From contig NZ_JAGHKP010000004.1 in assembly GCF_017742215.1 (NCBI RefSeq), positions 558,001-622,000 on the forward strand: a DNA stretch of 64,000 bases, in the 5' to 3' direction. The notes below the pieces were generated by a model, which saw only the letters and a program-made list of their open reading frames with translations, was not told the origin of the DNA and searched no databases. The DNA is from Chitinophaga chungangae. GTDB taxonomy: Bacteria > Bacteroidota > Bacteroidia > Chitinophagales > Chitinophagaceae. The translations under genes and the position numbers were made by a program. The stretch's first letter is position 1. The number at the start of each line of letters is the position of its first letter. Shown in pieces: positions 1-8,663 of the stretch.

Positions 1-95
1 TGAAGGTCGTGCCGGATCTCTTCCTGCTCTGCGGCATTGATGTCCAGCCGCGACAAGGTGGCCAGCTGGCGGATCAGTGCGTCGTTCACTTCCAT
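1..95 (-). CDS. gatC: Asp-tRNA(Asn)/Glu-tRNA(Gln) amidotransferase subunit C, N-terminal part
   Basis: Reading the minus strand from the ATG at 95 gives about 31 residues (MEVNDALIRQLATLSRLDI...) before the window ends. This matches the start of GatC, the small scaffold subunit of the GatCAB transamidase, which converts mischarged Glu-tRNA(Gln) or Asp-tRNA(Asn). The pattern is a short acidic start followed by an L-A-x-L-(S/A)-R-L segment and an E-rich helix. The gene runs off the left edge and is divergent from trpS. Only the N-terminus is visible, so the call rests on a short match. Confidence 0.72.
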   Translation of the reverse strand, partial: MEVNDALIRQLATLSRLDINAAEQEEIRHDL

Positions 96-241
96 GGGTT
101 TAAATTAACGGTTTAAAGCTAATAAATTGTATTCATATAATCGATAAATGTGATCGATAGGCAAAAATAGGGATAAAAGGCGGGCATTCTGCTACCGGAA
201 AACATAGCACGATGTTAAAATTTATTAAATTGCGCCCCGAT

Positions 242-1246
242 ATGGTAAAGGAAAAAGAAATCGTTGTCAGCGGCATCCGCTCCACGGGCATTTTGCATTT
301 AGGGAACTATTTTGGCGCCATCCGGAACTACATCCGGATGCAGGAAGAGTTTAACTGCTATTTTTTCGTGGCGGACTGGCATGCCCTTACCACTCACCCG
401 GACCCTAAAGAGCTGCGCGGCAACGTGTACCGCGTGCTGGCGGAAAATATCGCTTCCGGCCTCGATCCCGAAAAAGTGACCCTGTACGTGCAGAGCGACA
501 TCCCCGAGATCGCCGAACTGTACCTGCTGCTCAATATGATGGCGTATAAGGGCGAACTGGAAAGAGTTCCCACTTTCAAGGACAAGGTGCGTCAGAATCC
601 GAACAACGTGAACGCAGGACTATTAACTTATCCTGTGCTGATGACGGCGGATATCTTAGTACAGCGCGCCGTGAAAGTGCCTGTAGGCAAGGACCAGGAG
701 CAGCATCTCGAAATGAGCCGGAATTTTGCGCAGCGTTTTAACGAACGTTACGGGTATCTTTTCCCCGAACCTTTCCCCTTCAACTACGGCGACGATCTCG
801 TACGGATCATGAGCCTGGACGGGAATGGGAAAATGAGCAAAAGCGAGAACGAAAATTCGACGCTGTACCTCAACGATACAGACGATGCGATCCGCAACAA
901 GATCAAAAGAGCATTAACAGACAGCGGCCCGCAGCAGGAAAATTCGGAAAAACCCGATTATATCAATAACCTGTTCACCCTCATGAAACTGGTATCCACC
1001 CCCGATACCGTACAATTCTTCGAAGAAGCTTTTAACAAATGCAATATCCGTTACGGGGATATGAAGAAACAACTGGGAGAAGACATGGTGGCGTTTATCG
1101 CCCCCATCCGTGAAAAGGCGGCAGCCATCCAGCAGGACCATGCGTACCTTCACCGCATTATGCGCGAAGGGGCGGATAAAGCCCGCGAATCTGCTTCCAA
1201 AACGCTCTCGGAAGCCCGCAAATTAATGGGCATAAATTTCTATTGA
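242..1246 (+). CDS. trpS: Tryptophan--tRNA ligase
   Basis: This class I aminoacyl-tRNA synthetase charges tRNA(Trp) in the cytoplasm. With the ATG at 242 the protein has 334 residues, the usual size for bacterial TrpRS. The HIGH-like signature is HLGN (residues 19-22) and the KMSKS loop is exact at about residues 197-201. An in-frame ATG at 212 would add ten residues with no family similarity. The core family start is V-V-S-G-I-R-x-T-G, so 242 is preferred. The gene lies 33 bp before the deoxynucleoside kinase and probably shares its transcript, which ends at the hairpin at 1929-1967. Confidence 0.96.
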   Translation: MVKEKEIVVSGIRSTGILHLGNYFGAIRNYIRMQEEFNCYFFVADWHALTTHPDPKELRGNVYRVLAENIASGLDPEKVTLYVQSDIPEIAELYLLLNMMAYKGELERVPTFKDKVRQNPNNVNAGLLTYPVLMTADILVQRAVKVPVGKDQEQHLEMSRNFAQRFNERYGYLFPEPFPFNYGDDLVRIMSLDGNGKMSKSENENSTLYLNDTDDAIRNKIKRALTDSGPQQENSEKPDYINNLFTLMKLVSTPDTVQFFEEAFNKCNIRYGDMKKQLGEDMVAFIAPIREKAAAIQQDHAYLHRIMREGADKARESASKTLSEARKLMGINFY

Positions 1247-1279
1247 TTTTTTAACTTGTTGTATTCATATCCCCCATGC

Positions 1280-1912
1280 ATGGCAAAAAATAAGATCAAG
1301 CACATAGCCATAGCCGGCAATATCGGCGCCGGAAAAACCACGCTTACTGAAATGCTCGCCAAACATTACCGTTGGGTGCCGCAGTTCGAAGACGTAGAAC
1401 ATAACCCGTACCTGAGCGATTTCTATGACGATATGCCGCGCTGGTCGTTTAACCTGCAGATCTATTTCCTGCACAGCCGCCTCAAACAGCTGGTGGATAT
1501 CCAGAACGGGAAAGACACGGTGATACAGGACCGCACCATTTACGAAGACGCGCATATTTTCGCGCCGAACCTGTATGAAATGGGGCTGATGACGAAGCGC
1601 GATTTCGATAATTATTTTAATTTCTTCGAAACGCTGAAAAGCATGGTGAAGCCGCCAGACCTGCTGATCTACCTGCAGGCGTCCGTACCCACGCTGGTGG
1701 CGCAGATCCAGAAGCGGGGAAGGGAATACGAGGAAAATATCCGGCTGGACTACCTGAAACGGCTCAACGAATTTTATAACGCCTGGATCGAAAAATATAA
1801 AGACGGCCCTTTGCTGATCATCGACGTGGACAAAAATAAATTCCCGGACAGGGAAGAAGATCTCGGGGAAATTATCTCCCGTGTAGATTCAGAACTGTAC
1901 GGCTTATTCTAG
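1280..1912 (+). CDS. Deoxynucleoside kinase (deoxyadenosine/deoxyguanosine kinase family)
   Basis: The 210-residue protein is a dNK-family salvage kinase that phosphorylates deoxynucleosides with ATP. It shows a P-loop GNIGAGKTT (residues 13-21), the family QDRT-x-YED segment about a third of the way along, and an arginine-rich lid (KRGREYEENI) near residue 150. The ATG at 1280 is preferred to an upstream TTG at 1256 because the protein then begins just before the first beta strand leading to the P-loop. Substrate preference cannot be read from sequence. The terminator at 1929-1967 follows. Confidence 0.9.
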   Translation: MAKNKIKHIAIAGNIGAGKTTLTEMLAKHYRWVPQFEDVEHNPYLSDFYDDMPRWSFNLQIYFLHSRLKQLVDIQNGKDTVIQDRTIYEDAHIFAPNLYEMGLMTKRDFDNYFNFFETLKSMVKPPDLLIYLQASVPTLVAQIQKRGREYEENIRLDYLKRLNEFYNAWIEKYKDGPLLIIDVDKNKFPDREEDLGEIISRVDSELYGLF

Positions 1913-1928
1913 GATTTTAAACGAATTG

Positions 1929-1967
1929 TATCTCCGGGAATCTCTGGTTTCCGGAGATATTTTTTTT
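1929..1967 (+). terminator. Rho-independent terminator after the kinase gene
   Basis: A 12-bp stem (TATCTCCGGGAA pairing with TTTCCGGAGATA, one G-U pair) with a 7-nt loop is followed by a run of eight T. It lies 16 bp after the stop codon. The T run supplies the -33 TTTG of the next promoter. Confidence 0.85.
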
Positions 1968-1996
1968 GTCGCTGTTTCTCCCGCCCCCTACATTTG
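1965..1996 (+). promoter_or_regulatory. Bacteroidota-type promoter for the two outer-membrane protein genes
   Basis: TTTG at 1965-1968 and TACATTTG at 1989-1996 are separated by 20 bp, an exact match to the Bacteroidota -33/-7 consensus (TTTG, TAnnTTTG). The next ATG is at 2023. Confidence 0.7.
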
Positions 1997-2022
1997 CCCT
2001 ATTGTTTGTTTAACCAGTTTTT

Positions 2023-2736
2023 ATGATAGTCATTGTTTGTCAGCTCTGCCTGCAATTGTTATTGATGCAGGTTCCCCGCATCCCGGCGAACGGGAGTTTT
2101 TCGGAAGTATTCAATGTTTTTCAGAACCCGGCGCGGCTGGCGTCGGTAAAACATGTTGCGGCAGGCGTGTATGCCGAACGGCGTTTTATGCTGCGGGAGA
2201 TCGGCGTGCATGCGCTGGCGTTGGGCATGCCGGTGGCCGGCGGCGTGGCGGGTTTGAAATTATGGCAGATGGGGTACCGGTTATACCGCGAGCACCTCGC
2301 GGGGCTGAGTTATGCGCTGCCGTTGGAGAAACGGCTGAAAGTCGCAGTGGGATTGAATTACAGGGATGGCGGTTTGGGCGGCGAAGCGGGTGTGGACTGG
2401 CAGCTTACGCCGCAGTTTAACATGGGGCTGCATCTGTATCACCCGGGGGCGAACGATGCGGCGGGCATGGTGACGCTGGGTTACCAGGCGTCTGACCAGG
2501 TGCGGATGGAAGCGGCCTTGCGGAAGGAAGTGCTGATGCCATTGTCGGTGCGCGTAACATGTGCGTACCGGCCCGTGAAATACCTGGTGCTGCTGGGCGG
2601 CTGGGCGACGCAGCCTGTGTTCCAGTTCGCGGGCGTGGGGTATGGCGGCAGGAACTGGCGGATCGGCATGACGGGAAGTTTTCATTCCACACTGGGCATT
2701 ACGCCCGGCATTTCGTTGGTATGGGAAAAAGAATGA
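2023..2736 (+). CDS. Predicted outer-membrane protein, PorQ/PorV-like beta-barrel
   Basis: The 237-residue protein has a hydrophobic N-terminal segment (residues 1-16) that could be a signal peptide. The NPA-R-L motif at about residue 37 and the following amphipathic strands with G-Y, G-L and W pairs are typical of the PorV/PorQ/UPF0164 type of Bacteroidota outer-membrane proteins. It ends in a charged short tail. Its last codons overlap the next gene, so the two are translated from one message. The exact family is uncertain; it might take part in type IX secretion or be a structural porin-like barrel. Confidence 0.6.
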   Translation: MIVIVCQLCLQLLLMQVPRIPANGSFSEVFNVFQNPARLASVKHVAAGVYAERRFMLREIGVHALALGMPVAGGVAGLKLWQMGYRLYREHLAGLSYALPLEKRLKVAVGLNYRDGGLGGEAGVDWQLTPQFNMGLHLYHPGANDAAGMVTLGYQASDQVRMEAALRKEVLMPLSVRVTCAYRPVKYLVLLGGWATQPVFQFAGVGYGGRNWRIGMTGSFHSTLGITPGISLVWEKE

Positions 2737-4799
2737 TGTTCGTTGTCGCGCTGTTTTTTTGTACCGTAAAGGCGTTGGCGCAGGAAGAGGAACTTCCGAT
2801 GGAAATGCGGCAGGAGCAGGGGGCGGGAAGGGAAATGGAAAGAACGGGCGAAGAGCAGATGCCCGCGCAGGAAAATGACGAGCAGTACCAGGAACTGGCG
2901 GGTTATGCGCGCAGGAAACTCAACCTGAATACGGCGGACGCCGCGGCGCTGCATGGGCTGGGATTGATGGACGCATTGCAGGTGAACGCGCTGCTGCAAT
3001 ACCGCGAAACGCTGGGCGCGCTGGTGTCGATCTACGAATTGCAGGCGGTGCCGGGCTTTGAATTGCCGCTGATCCGTTTATTGTTGCCGTATGTGCAGGC
3101 GGGCAGCGGGCTGGAGCCGTATTATACGCTGAAGGATTATGTCCGTCGCGGGAAACACCAGCTGGAACTGCGTTACGGCCGTACGCTCGAAGCGGCGGAA
3201 GGTTACCGTCGCGGGAAGGACGAAGCGGTACGGTACCTTGGCAGCGCGGATAAAATATTATTGCGATACCGTTACCGGTTTGGGAAATATGCCAGTTGGG
3301 GATTGGTGATGGAAAAGGATGCGGGGGAAACCTGGATGCGGAAGGGAGCGCCATGGCTGGGCGATCACCTGGGATTCCATTTGTTTTTGCAGCGGATGGG
3401 AAAAGTGAAGGCGCTGGCGTTGGGAGATTTTACGGTAAACATAGGGCAGGGACTGATCCAGTGGCAGGGATTTTCATTCGGAAAAAGCGCCGCGGTGATG
3501 CAGGTAAAGCGGGAGAGCGAGGTGTTGCGGCCGTATGCCGCTGCGGGGGAATTTTATTTTTATCGCGGTGCGGGCGTTACCGTTGAAAAAAGAAATATCG
3601 GGGTGACGGGCTTTATGTCCATACGCCGCCTCGACGGGCGGTTGCATCTTCGGGAAGACACGCCAGGCGCGGAAATACCTGGAGATATGGGCGGGGAGGT
3701 GTATGAAGAAGGCACACTTTCAAGTGCGGGGTATCACAGAACCCCATCGGAGATGACATTGCGGGCGAATATGCTGCAATACACGGCAGGCGCCGTAGCG
3801 AAATGGAAAGCCAGGCGCGGGCATCTCGCGTTTAATGCGATCGCGCAGCAATATGCGCATCCTTTAAAGAAGGGGGAGGAACTGTACCGGTTATACGCTT
3901 TGGAAGGAAAGCGGGTGTTGAATGCCAGTGCGGATCATTCCTTCAGCTGGCGGAATGTACATTGGTTTGGTGAAACCGCGGTAGACGGAAGCGGCCATCC
4001 TGCGCTGCTGCAGGGTTTCCTGGCGGCTTTGGGCACACGGGCGGATGTTGTGTTGCTGTACCGGTACGAGCACAAAGCATACCGCAGCATGTACGGTAAT
4101 TCGTTCGGTGAGAGCAGTGCAGTGGGGAATGAAAACGGGATGTATGCGGGATTGCAGCTGAAGTGGGGCTCGAAGTGGCTGCTGGCGGCGTATGCCGACG
4201 TATTTCAAGCGCCCTGGCTGAAATACAGGGTGAGCGCGCCTTCCGGAGGAACGGACGCCCTGCTGTTCCTGCAATGGTTGCCGGATAAAAAGTCTTCGCT
4301 CAATATTACATACCGTTACGCCAGTTCGCCGGTAGATGTGAAAGTGCCGCCGCTGAAGCAACGCATCGTAATGAACGAGCAGAAACATCTTGTCAGTATG
4401 AGGGCCACGTTGCCGGTGAACGACCGTATAACCTGGCAGGGACGGATGCAGGCTGCATTCGGCAATGGCGCGGAAAGTTTTATGTTATACCAGCAGGTGC
4501 AGGCAAGACTGGGCAAATGGAGACTGGGCGGCGGTTATAGCTGGTTCGACACGGCGGAAACGGAAGGATTGTATCTCGCTTCGATGGGGTTCCCAGGGGA
4601 TCAGTCGCTGGCGCGGTTTTCCGGGCGGGGGTATAACGGGCACGCGCAAGTGCAATACCGGGTATCTGAAGGGTTGTCGTTGTGGTGCCGCTGGCAGCAG
4701 GCGGTATATCCCGGCAGCGGGAGCATTGGCAGCGGGCTGGAAGAGATCGAGGGGGAGCGGAAAACGGGAGTGTTGTTGCAGGTTCAATTTAGTTGGTGA
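2721..4799 (+). CDS. Helix-hairpin-helix domain protein with a C-terminal beta-barrel-like region
   Basis: Starting at the ATG at 2721 gives 692 residues with a plausible signal peptide (GKRMMFVVALFF...ALAQ, residues 2-21). An acidic, glutamine-rich linker follows. A ComEA-like helix-hairpin-helix module (L-N-L-N-T-A-D...L-Q-A-V-P-G-F) spans about residues 67-120. The rest, about 550 residues, is rich in alternating aromatic and glycine strands and ends in Q-F-S-W, a typical C-terminal signature of outer-membrane barrels. Other starts at 2733 and 2736 are possible; 2733 forms an ATGA overlap with the upstream stop. Function is unknown; DNA contact at the cell surface is an inference from the HhH module only. 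Confidence 0.7.
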   Translation: MGKRMMFVVALFFCTVKALAQEEELPMEMRQEQGAGREMERTGEEQMPAQENDEQYQELAGYARRKLNLNTADAAALHGLGLMDALQVNALLQYRETLGALVSIYELQAVPGFELPLIRLLLPYVQAGSGLEPYYTLKDYVRRGKHQLELRYGRTLEAAEGYRRGKDEAVRYLGSADKILLRYRYRFGKYASWGLVMEKDAGETWMRKGAPWLGDHLGFHLFLQRMGKVKALALGDFTVNIGQGLIQWQGFSFGKSAAVMQVKRESEVLRPYAAAGEFYFYRGAGVTVEKRNIGVTGFMSIRRLDGRLHLREDTPGAEIPGDMGGEVYEEGTLSSAGYHRTPSEMTLRANMLQYTAGAVAKWKARRGHLAFNAIAQQYAHPLKKGEELYRLYALEGKRVLNASADHSFSWRNVHWFGETAVDGSGHPALLQGFLAALGTRADVVLLYRYEHKAYRSMYGNSFGESSAVGNENGMYAGLQLKWGSKWLLAAYADVFQAPWLKYRVSAPSGGTDALLFLQWLPDKKSSLNITYRYASSPVDVKVPPLKQRIVMNEQKHLVSMRATLPVNDRITWQGRMQAAFGNGAESFMLYQQVQARLGKWRLGGGYSWFDTAETEGLYLASMGFPGDQSLARFSGRGYNGHAQVQYRVSEGLSLWCRWQQAVYPGSGSIGSGLEEIEGERKTGVLLQVQFSW

Positions 4800-5476
4800 A
4801 GCGTTAGCGGCATTGGCGTGTCCGGGAGCGGGAGTGTTGGCAGCTTAAAGCATCTTATTCCGAGGGTGAAATTTTTTTTGTCTTTTTTTGAGCACATATA
4901 TCGTTGTTTTTCAATGGTTTACAAACTTATCAAGCAGGCGTTTTAACAAAAGTTTAACCCGGTTTGATGCTGAAGTGAAATAAATTACTAACTTACGGCT
5001 ATCATCCAAAATGATTATATAACATCCAAGATCGAGTAGTGAAACTTACCATCAATCCTAACAATGCTAAATTAGAGTAGTAGTAACTGAGTAGCTGAGA
5101 AAAAAGGTCAATTTCTAAATCGAACTAAAACTAATCTAAATCTAAATCGACGTTTGAACTGGTCAGCCATTTCATATCCATAGTATCATTTCAATCAACA
5201 AAATACAAACGGTAAAAGACTGCCATTCTTTACCTGCTCATCATTCCAATCCGGGAACCTGCATTTATATTTAAAAGATGAAAATTTTTTAGAGCGGGAA
5301 AACTATTGCATTAACAGGCCTTTTCTATAAAACCTGTGTAAGAAAAAACAAGTAAACCGTTAAAACAATATTCTAACACCAGCAAAATCAAAACTGCAAC
5401 TATGACGTAAATCGAACAGATCATTTATCCGCCTATTTAATTAACAAGTTTCTCATCCAAAATCTGAATCTTTTTT
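4800..5476. other. Long AT-rich intergenic region upstream of the susC homologue
   Basis: No open reading frame of note is seen here. A weak promoter candidate has TTTG at 4877-4880 and TATCGTTG (7 of 8 consensus bases) at 4899-4906, 18 bp apart. If used, it would give a leader of about 570 nt for the SusC gene. A short direct repeat CTAAATCGA occurs at about 5115 and 5142, within a stretch of TCTAAA-type repeats. No stable hairpin was recognised. Confidence 0.4.
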
Positions 5477-8400
5477 ATGAAACAAGCTTTACTGTTCATC
5501 ACCATGATGATGGTGAGCGTCAGCCTGGCATTTGCCCAGCAGCGCCAGGTGACGGGCAAGGTAGTGGGAGACGACGGTGCTCCCATTGCCTTCGCCACCG
5601 TCCAGATCAAAGGCACTACATCCGGAACCACTGCCGACCAGGAAGGTAACTTCTCTATCTCCGTATCCGGTACCAACGTTATCCTCATCGTTCGCAGCGT
5701 TGGTTACCTCGCAAAAGAAATCCCGTTAGGAAGCCTTACTTCCGTTTCCGTGTCTCTCGCACAGGATGCAAAAAGCCTCGAAGAAGTAGTGGTGACCGCG
5801 CTCGGCATGAACCGCCAGAAAAAATCACTCGGGTACGCCGTACAGGAAATCAAATCCGATAAGATCACACAGACCAAACAAGCCGACCTCAATACCGCGA
5901 TCGCCGGTAAAGTAGCTGGGGTGCAGCTTCGCGGCGGGTCCGGCGCCAAATTCGGTACCATGCAGATACGCCTCCGCGGGGTAAATAACCTCACCGGCGG
6001 CAACCCCATTTACGTGGTAGACGGTGTGATCACTCCTAATACCGCCATCAATCCGGACGATGTTGCTTCGCTCACCGTGCTGAAAGGCCCTGCCGCTACA
6101 GCACTTTACGGCCAGCGAGCATCCGAAGGCGCAGTGGTGATCACCACCAAAAAAACAAGCGGCAGCGGTATCGGTCTTACCGTAAACCACACCACCACTT
6201 TCGAGAACGTATATGTATTGCCCGATTATCAAAACGAATACGGCGGCGGCAGCTCGCAAAACTGGAGCACCTTTAACTATGTGGCCGGCACGCACGATCC
6301 CGCGCTCGCCAAACTGGACGGTGCCAAATATTACAACTACGCCGTGGACGAAAGCTGGGGCCCCCGTATGGACGGTACCATGCACGCTCCCTGGTACGCC
6401 TGGGACGAAACCGTGAGTGCTTCCGACTTCGGTGTTCAGAAACCATTTGTTGCGCAGCCGAATAACGTGCGCGACTTTTTTAATACCGGCATCGCCAACA
6501 ATACCACCGTGGCTTTCGCAAAAAGCAACGACGTAATGAGCAACCGCATCTCCTTTACCAACCTCTCCCGCACGGGCGTTATCCCTAATTCCAAACAACA
6601 AAAGAACTGGCTCGCCTATTATGGCAGCCTGAACATGACGGAAAGGCTTACCCTCACCACGAATATCAACTATGTGTACGAACACCTGTTCAACGTTCCG
6701 CGTGAAGGTTACAGCACTCAAACGACCGGCTCTTTCAACCAATGGTTTCACCGTAACCTCGAAATAGACAAACTCAAACAATATTACAAAAGGGAAGATG
6801 GCAGTTTCCGCAGCTGGAATATCACCAGTCCTACCAACACAACTCCCAAATACTGGGACAACCCATACACCGAAGCCAACGAAAACATACGCCAGGACAA
6901 CATCCAGACAGTATACGGCCAGGCAACGCTCGGTTATAATTTTATGAACGGGCTCAAAGCCAGCGTGATCGGCCGCGGTACTTTCCGCAACTATAACGGA
7001 GACAACCGCGTGGCTTCCTATACGCTGAACCCGCCGTCTTTCTCCACCTACGAAGACAAACTGACGGAAGTTTCATACCTCGGTAATCTAGAATATGAAA
7101 AAACGTTCGGCGATTTTTCTACGCGCGCAGGCGTATGGGGCGAGCTGAACACGCGCAGCCGTTACTACGTAACATCTGCTACTGCAGGCGGTTTCATTTT
7201 GCCCGACGTGTATAACGTGAGCAACTCCCTCAACGAAAAATCAACCTCTAACTACATCGAGAAAAGAAAGGTGAACTCAGTGTTCGGTTACGCCGGCGTG
7301 GGTTATAAAGACATGTTGTTCGTGGATGCAACGATCCGTAACGACATTTCGTCCACCCTTCCTTCTTTCAACAACTCATACGTGTACGGCAGCCTGAGTA
7401 CCTCTTTCGTGTTCACCGAGGTGCTCAATACCCGCGACTGGCTGAGCTTTGGTAAAGTGCGTGCGTCCGTTGCCCGCCTGGGTACGGATACCGATCCCTA
7501 TACCATCCAGGAAACGTTCGCCCTGGGCACCAACTTCCCCAAGGGCGGGGAATCATATTCCCGCATGAGCGTGCCGAACACAAGGCCCAACGACAGCCTC
7601 CGCCCCGCGCTTTCTACCAGCTACGAGATCGGTACAGAGCTGCAGTTTGCGAACAACCGCGCAAGACTTGACGTGAACTACTTCTACCGGAGAAATGTGG
7701 ACCAGATCGTAGACGTGACGGTGCCCAGCTCTTCCGGTTATAGCGCACGCAAGATCAACGCCGGTGAAATGATCAACAAAGGCTGGGAATTTACCATCGG
7801 CGCCACCCCGCTGAAAATGAAAGATTTCAGCTGGGATATCGACGTGAACTTTGCATTCATGAAAAACACCGTAGTGTCTATCGCGCCGGATGTGGAAAAT
7901 CTCCAGGTTGCGCTTGACGGTTCCTCGCTTTCGTTCGGTTTCGTGGGGTCGCCCCGCGTTTCGCTCAACGCCAAAAAAGGTTCTTCCTACGGCCTTATTA
8001 TGGGTGGCGGCTTCCAGCGCGACGAAGCTACCGGTAAAATGCTGGTAGACGACGACGGGTATCCTTTGCTGAACAACAGCGTTGAGCTCGGGTATGTAAC
8101 GCCGGACTGGACGGGCGGCGTGGCTTCCGGCGTTTATTACAAAAACTTCTCGCTCAACTTCTCCCTGGACTTCCAGAAAGGCGGCAAGTTCACCTCCATT
8201 TCCAAAATGTTTATGTCCGGCTCCGGCCTTGCCGCCGAAACAGTCGGTCTCAACGATAAAGGTAATCCCAAACGCGACCCTGTTGACGATGGCGGCGGTA
8301 TAAAGCTGGACGCGATCACCGCCAGCACCGGCAAACCCAACGAAAAATACGCGGACACCAAAGACCTCTACGAATCTTACCTGTTCTCGCTTTGGGAAAA

Positions 8401-8644
8401 CTGGACCTACGATGCCTCTTACGTAAAGCTGCGTGAGCTGGCCATCGGTTATTCGCTGCCCGCGAACATGCTGACCAATACGCCGTTCAAAGGCGTGAAC
8501 GTAGCGGTGATCGGTCAGAATCTCTGGCTGATACACAGCGCCACCAAAGGCATTGATCCTTCCGAGCTGGAATCTTCCTGGCTTGAAGGCGGCCAGTTGC
8601 CTGGTACACGTTCCATCGGCTTTAATGTAAAAGTTACTTTCTAA
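5477..8644 (+). CDS. SusC/RagA-family TonB-linked outer-membrane transporter
   Basis: This 1055-residue protein is the size of a SusC barrel that imports glycans or other oligomers together with a SusD lipoprotein, using TonB energy. It has a signal peptide (residues 1-20, cut after AFA), then a carboxypeptidase-regulatory-like domain (about 24-98). The SusC signature LEEVVVTALG (about 100-109) precedes the plug domain, which contains LRGVNNL and P-I-Y-V-V-D-G-V. A long 22-strand-type barrel ends in K-V-T-F. It lies 19 bp before its susD partner. No glycoside hydrolase, sigma/anti-sigma pair or hybrid sensor is nearby, so the substrate is unknown. Confidence 0.95.
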   Translation: MKQALLFITMMMVSVSLAFAQQRQVTGKVVGDDGAPIAFATVQIKGTTSGTTADQEGNFSISVSGTNVILIVRSVGYLAKEIPLGSLTSVSVSLAQDAKSLEEVVVTALGMNRQKKSLGYAVQEIKSDKITQTKQADLNTAIAGKVAGVQLRGGSGAKFGTMQIRLRGVNNLTGGNPIYVVDGVITPNTAINPDDVASLTVLKGPAATALYGQRASEGAVVITTKKTSGSGIGLTVNHTTTFENVYVLPDYQNEYGGGSSQNWSTFNYVAGTHDPALAKLDGAKYYNYAVDESWGPRMDGTMHAPWYAWDETVSASDFGVQKPFVAQPNNVRDFFNTGIANNTTVAFAKSNDVMSNRISFTNLSRTGVIPNSKQQKNWLAYYGSLNMTERLTLTTNINYVYEHLFNVPREGYSTQTTGSFNQWFHRNLEIDKLKQYYKREDGSFRSWNITSPTNTTPKYWDNPYTEANENIRQDNIQTVYGQATLGYNFMNGLKASVIGRGTFRNYNGDNRVASYTLNPPSFSTYEDKLTEVSYLGNLEYEKTFGDFSTRAGVWGELNTRSRYYVTSATAGGFILPDVYNVSNSLNEKSTSNYIEKRKVNSVFGYAGVGYKDMLFVDATIRNDISSTLPSFNNSYVYGSLSTSFVFTEVLNTRDWLSFGKVRASVARLGTDTDPYTIQETFALGTNFPKGGESYSRMSVPNTRPNDSLRPALSTSYEIGTELQFANNRARLDVNYFYRRNVDQIVDVTVPSSSGYSARKINAGEMINKGWEFTIGATPLKMKDFSWDIDVNFAFMKNTVVSIAPDVENLQVALDGSSLSFGFVGSPRVSLNAKKGSSYGLIMGGGFQRDEATGKMLVDDDGYPLLNNSVELGYVTPDWTGGVASGVYYKNFSLNFSLDFQKGGKFTSISKMFMSGSGLAAETVGLNDKGNPKRDPVDDGGGIKLDAITASTGKPNEKYADTKDLYESYLFSLWENWTYDASYVKLRELAIGYSLPANMLTNTPFKGVNVAVIGQNLWLIHSATKGIDPSELESSWLEGGQLPGTRSIGFNVKVTF

Positions 8645-8663
8645 ACACAAAACCGTAGAAGAT

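Noticed and set aside
1926..2420. Plus-strand frame of 164 codons overlapping the PorQ-like gene
   Set aside because: It overlaps the terminator and promoter and is in a different frame from the barrel-like protein; the composition is not protein-like.
5060..5080. CTAAATTAG near 5067 as a LexA-like site
   Set aside because: The half-sites are only 1 bp apart, unlike the 5-bp centre of the four other sites.
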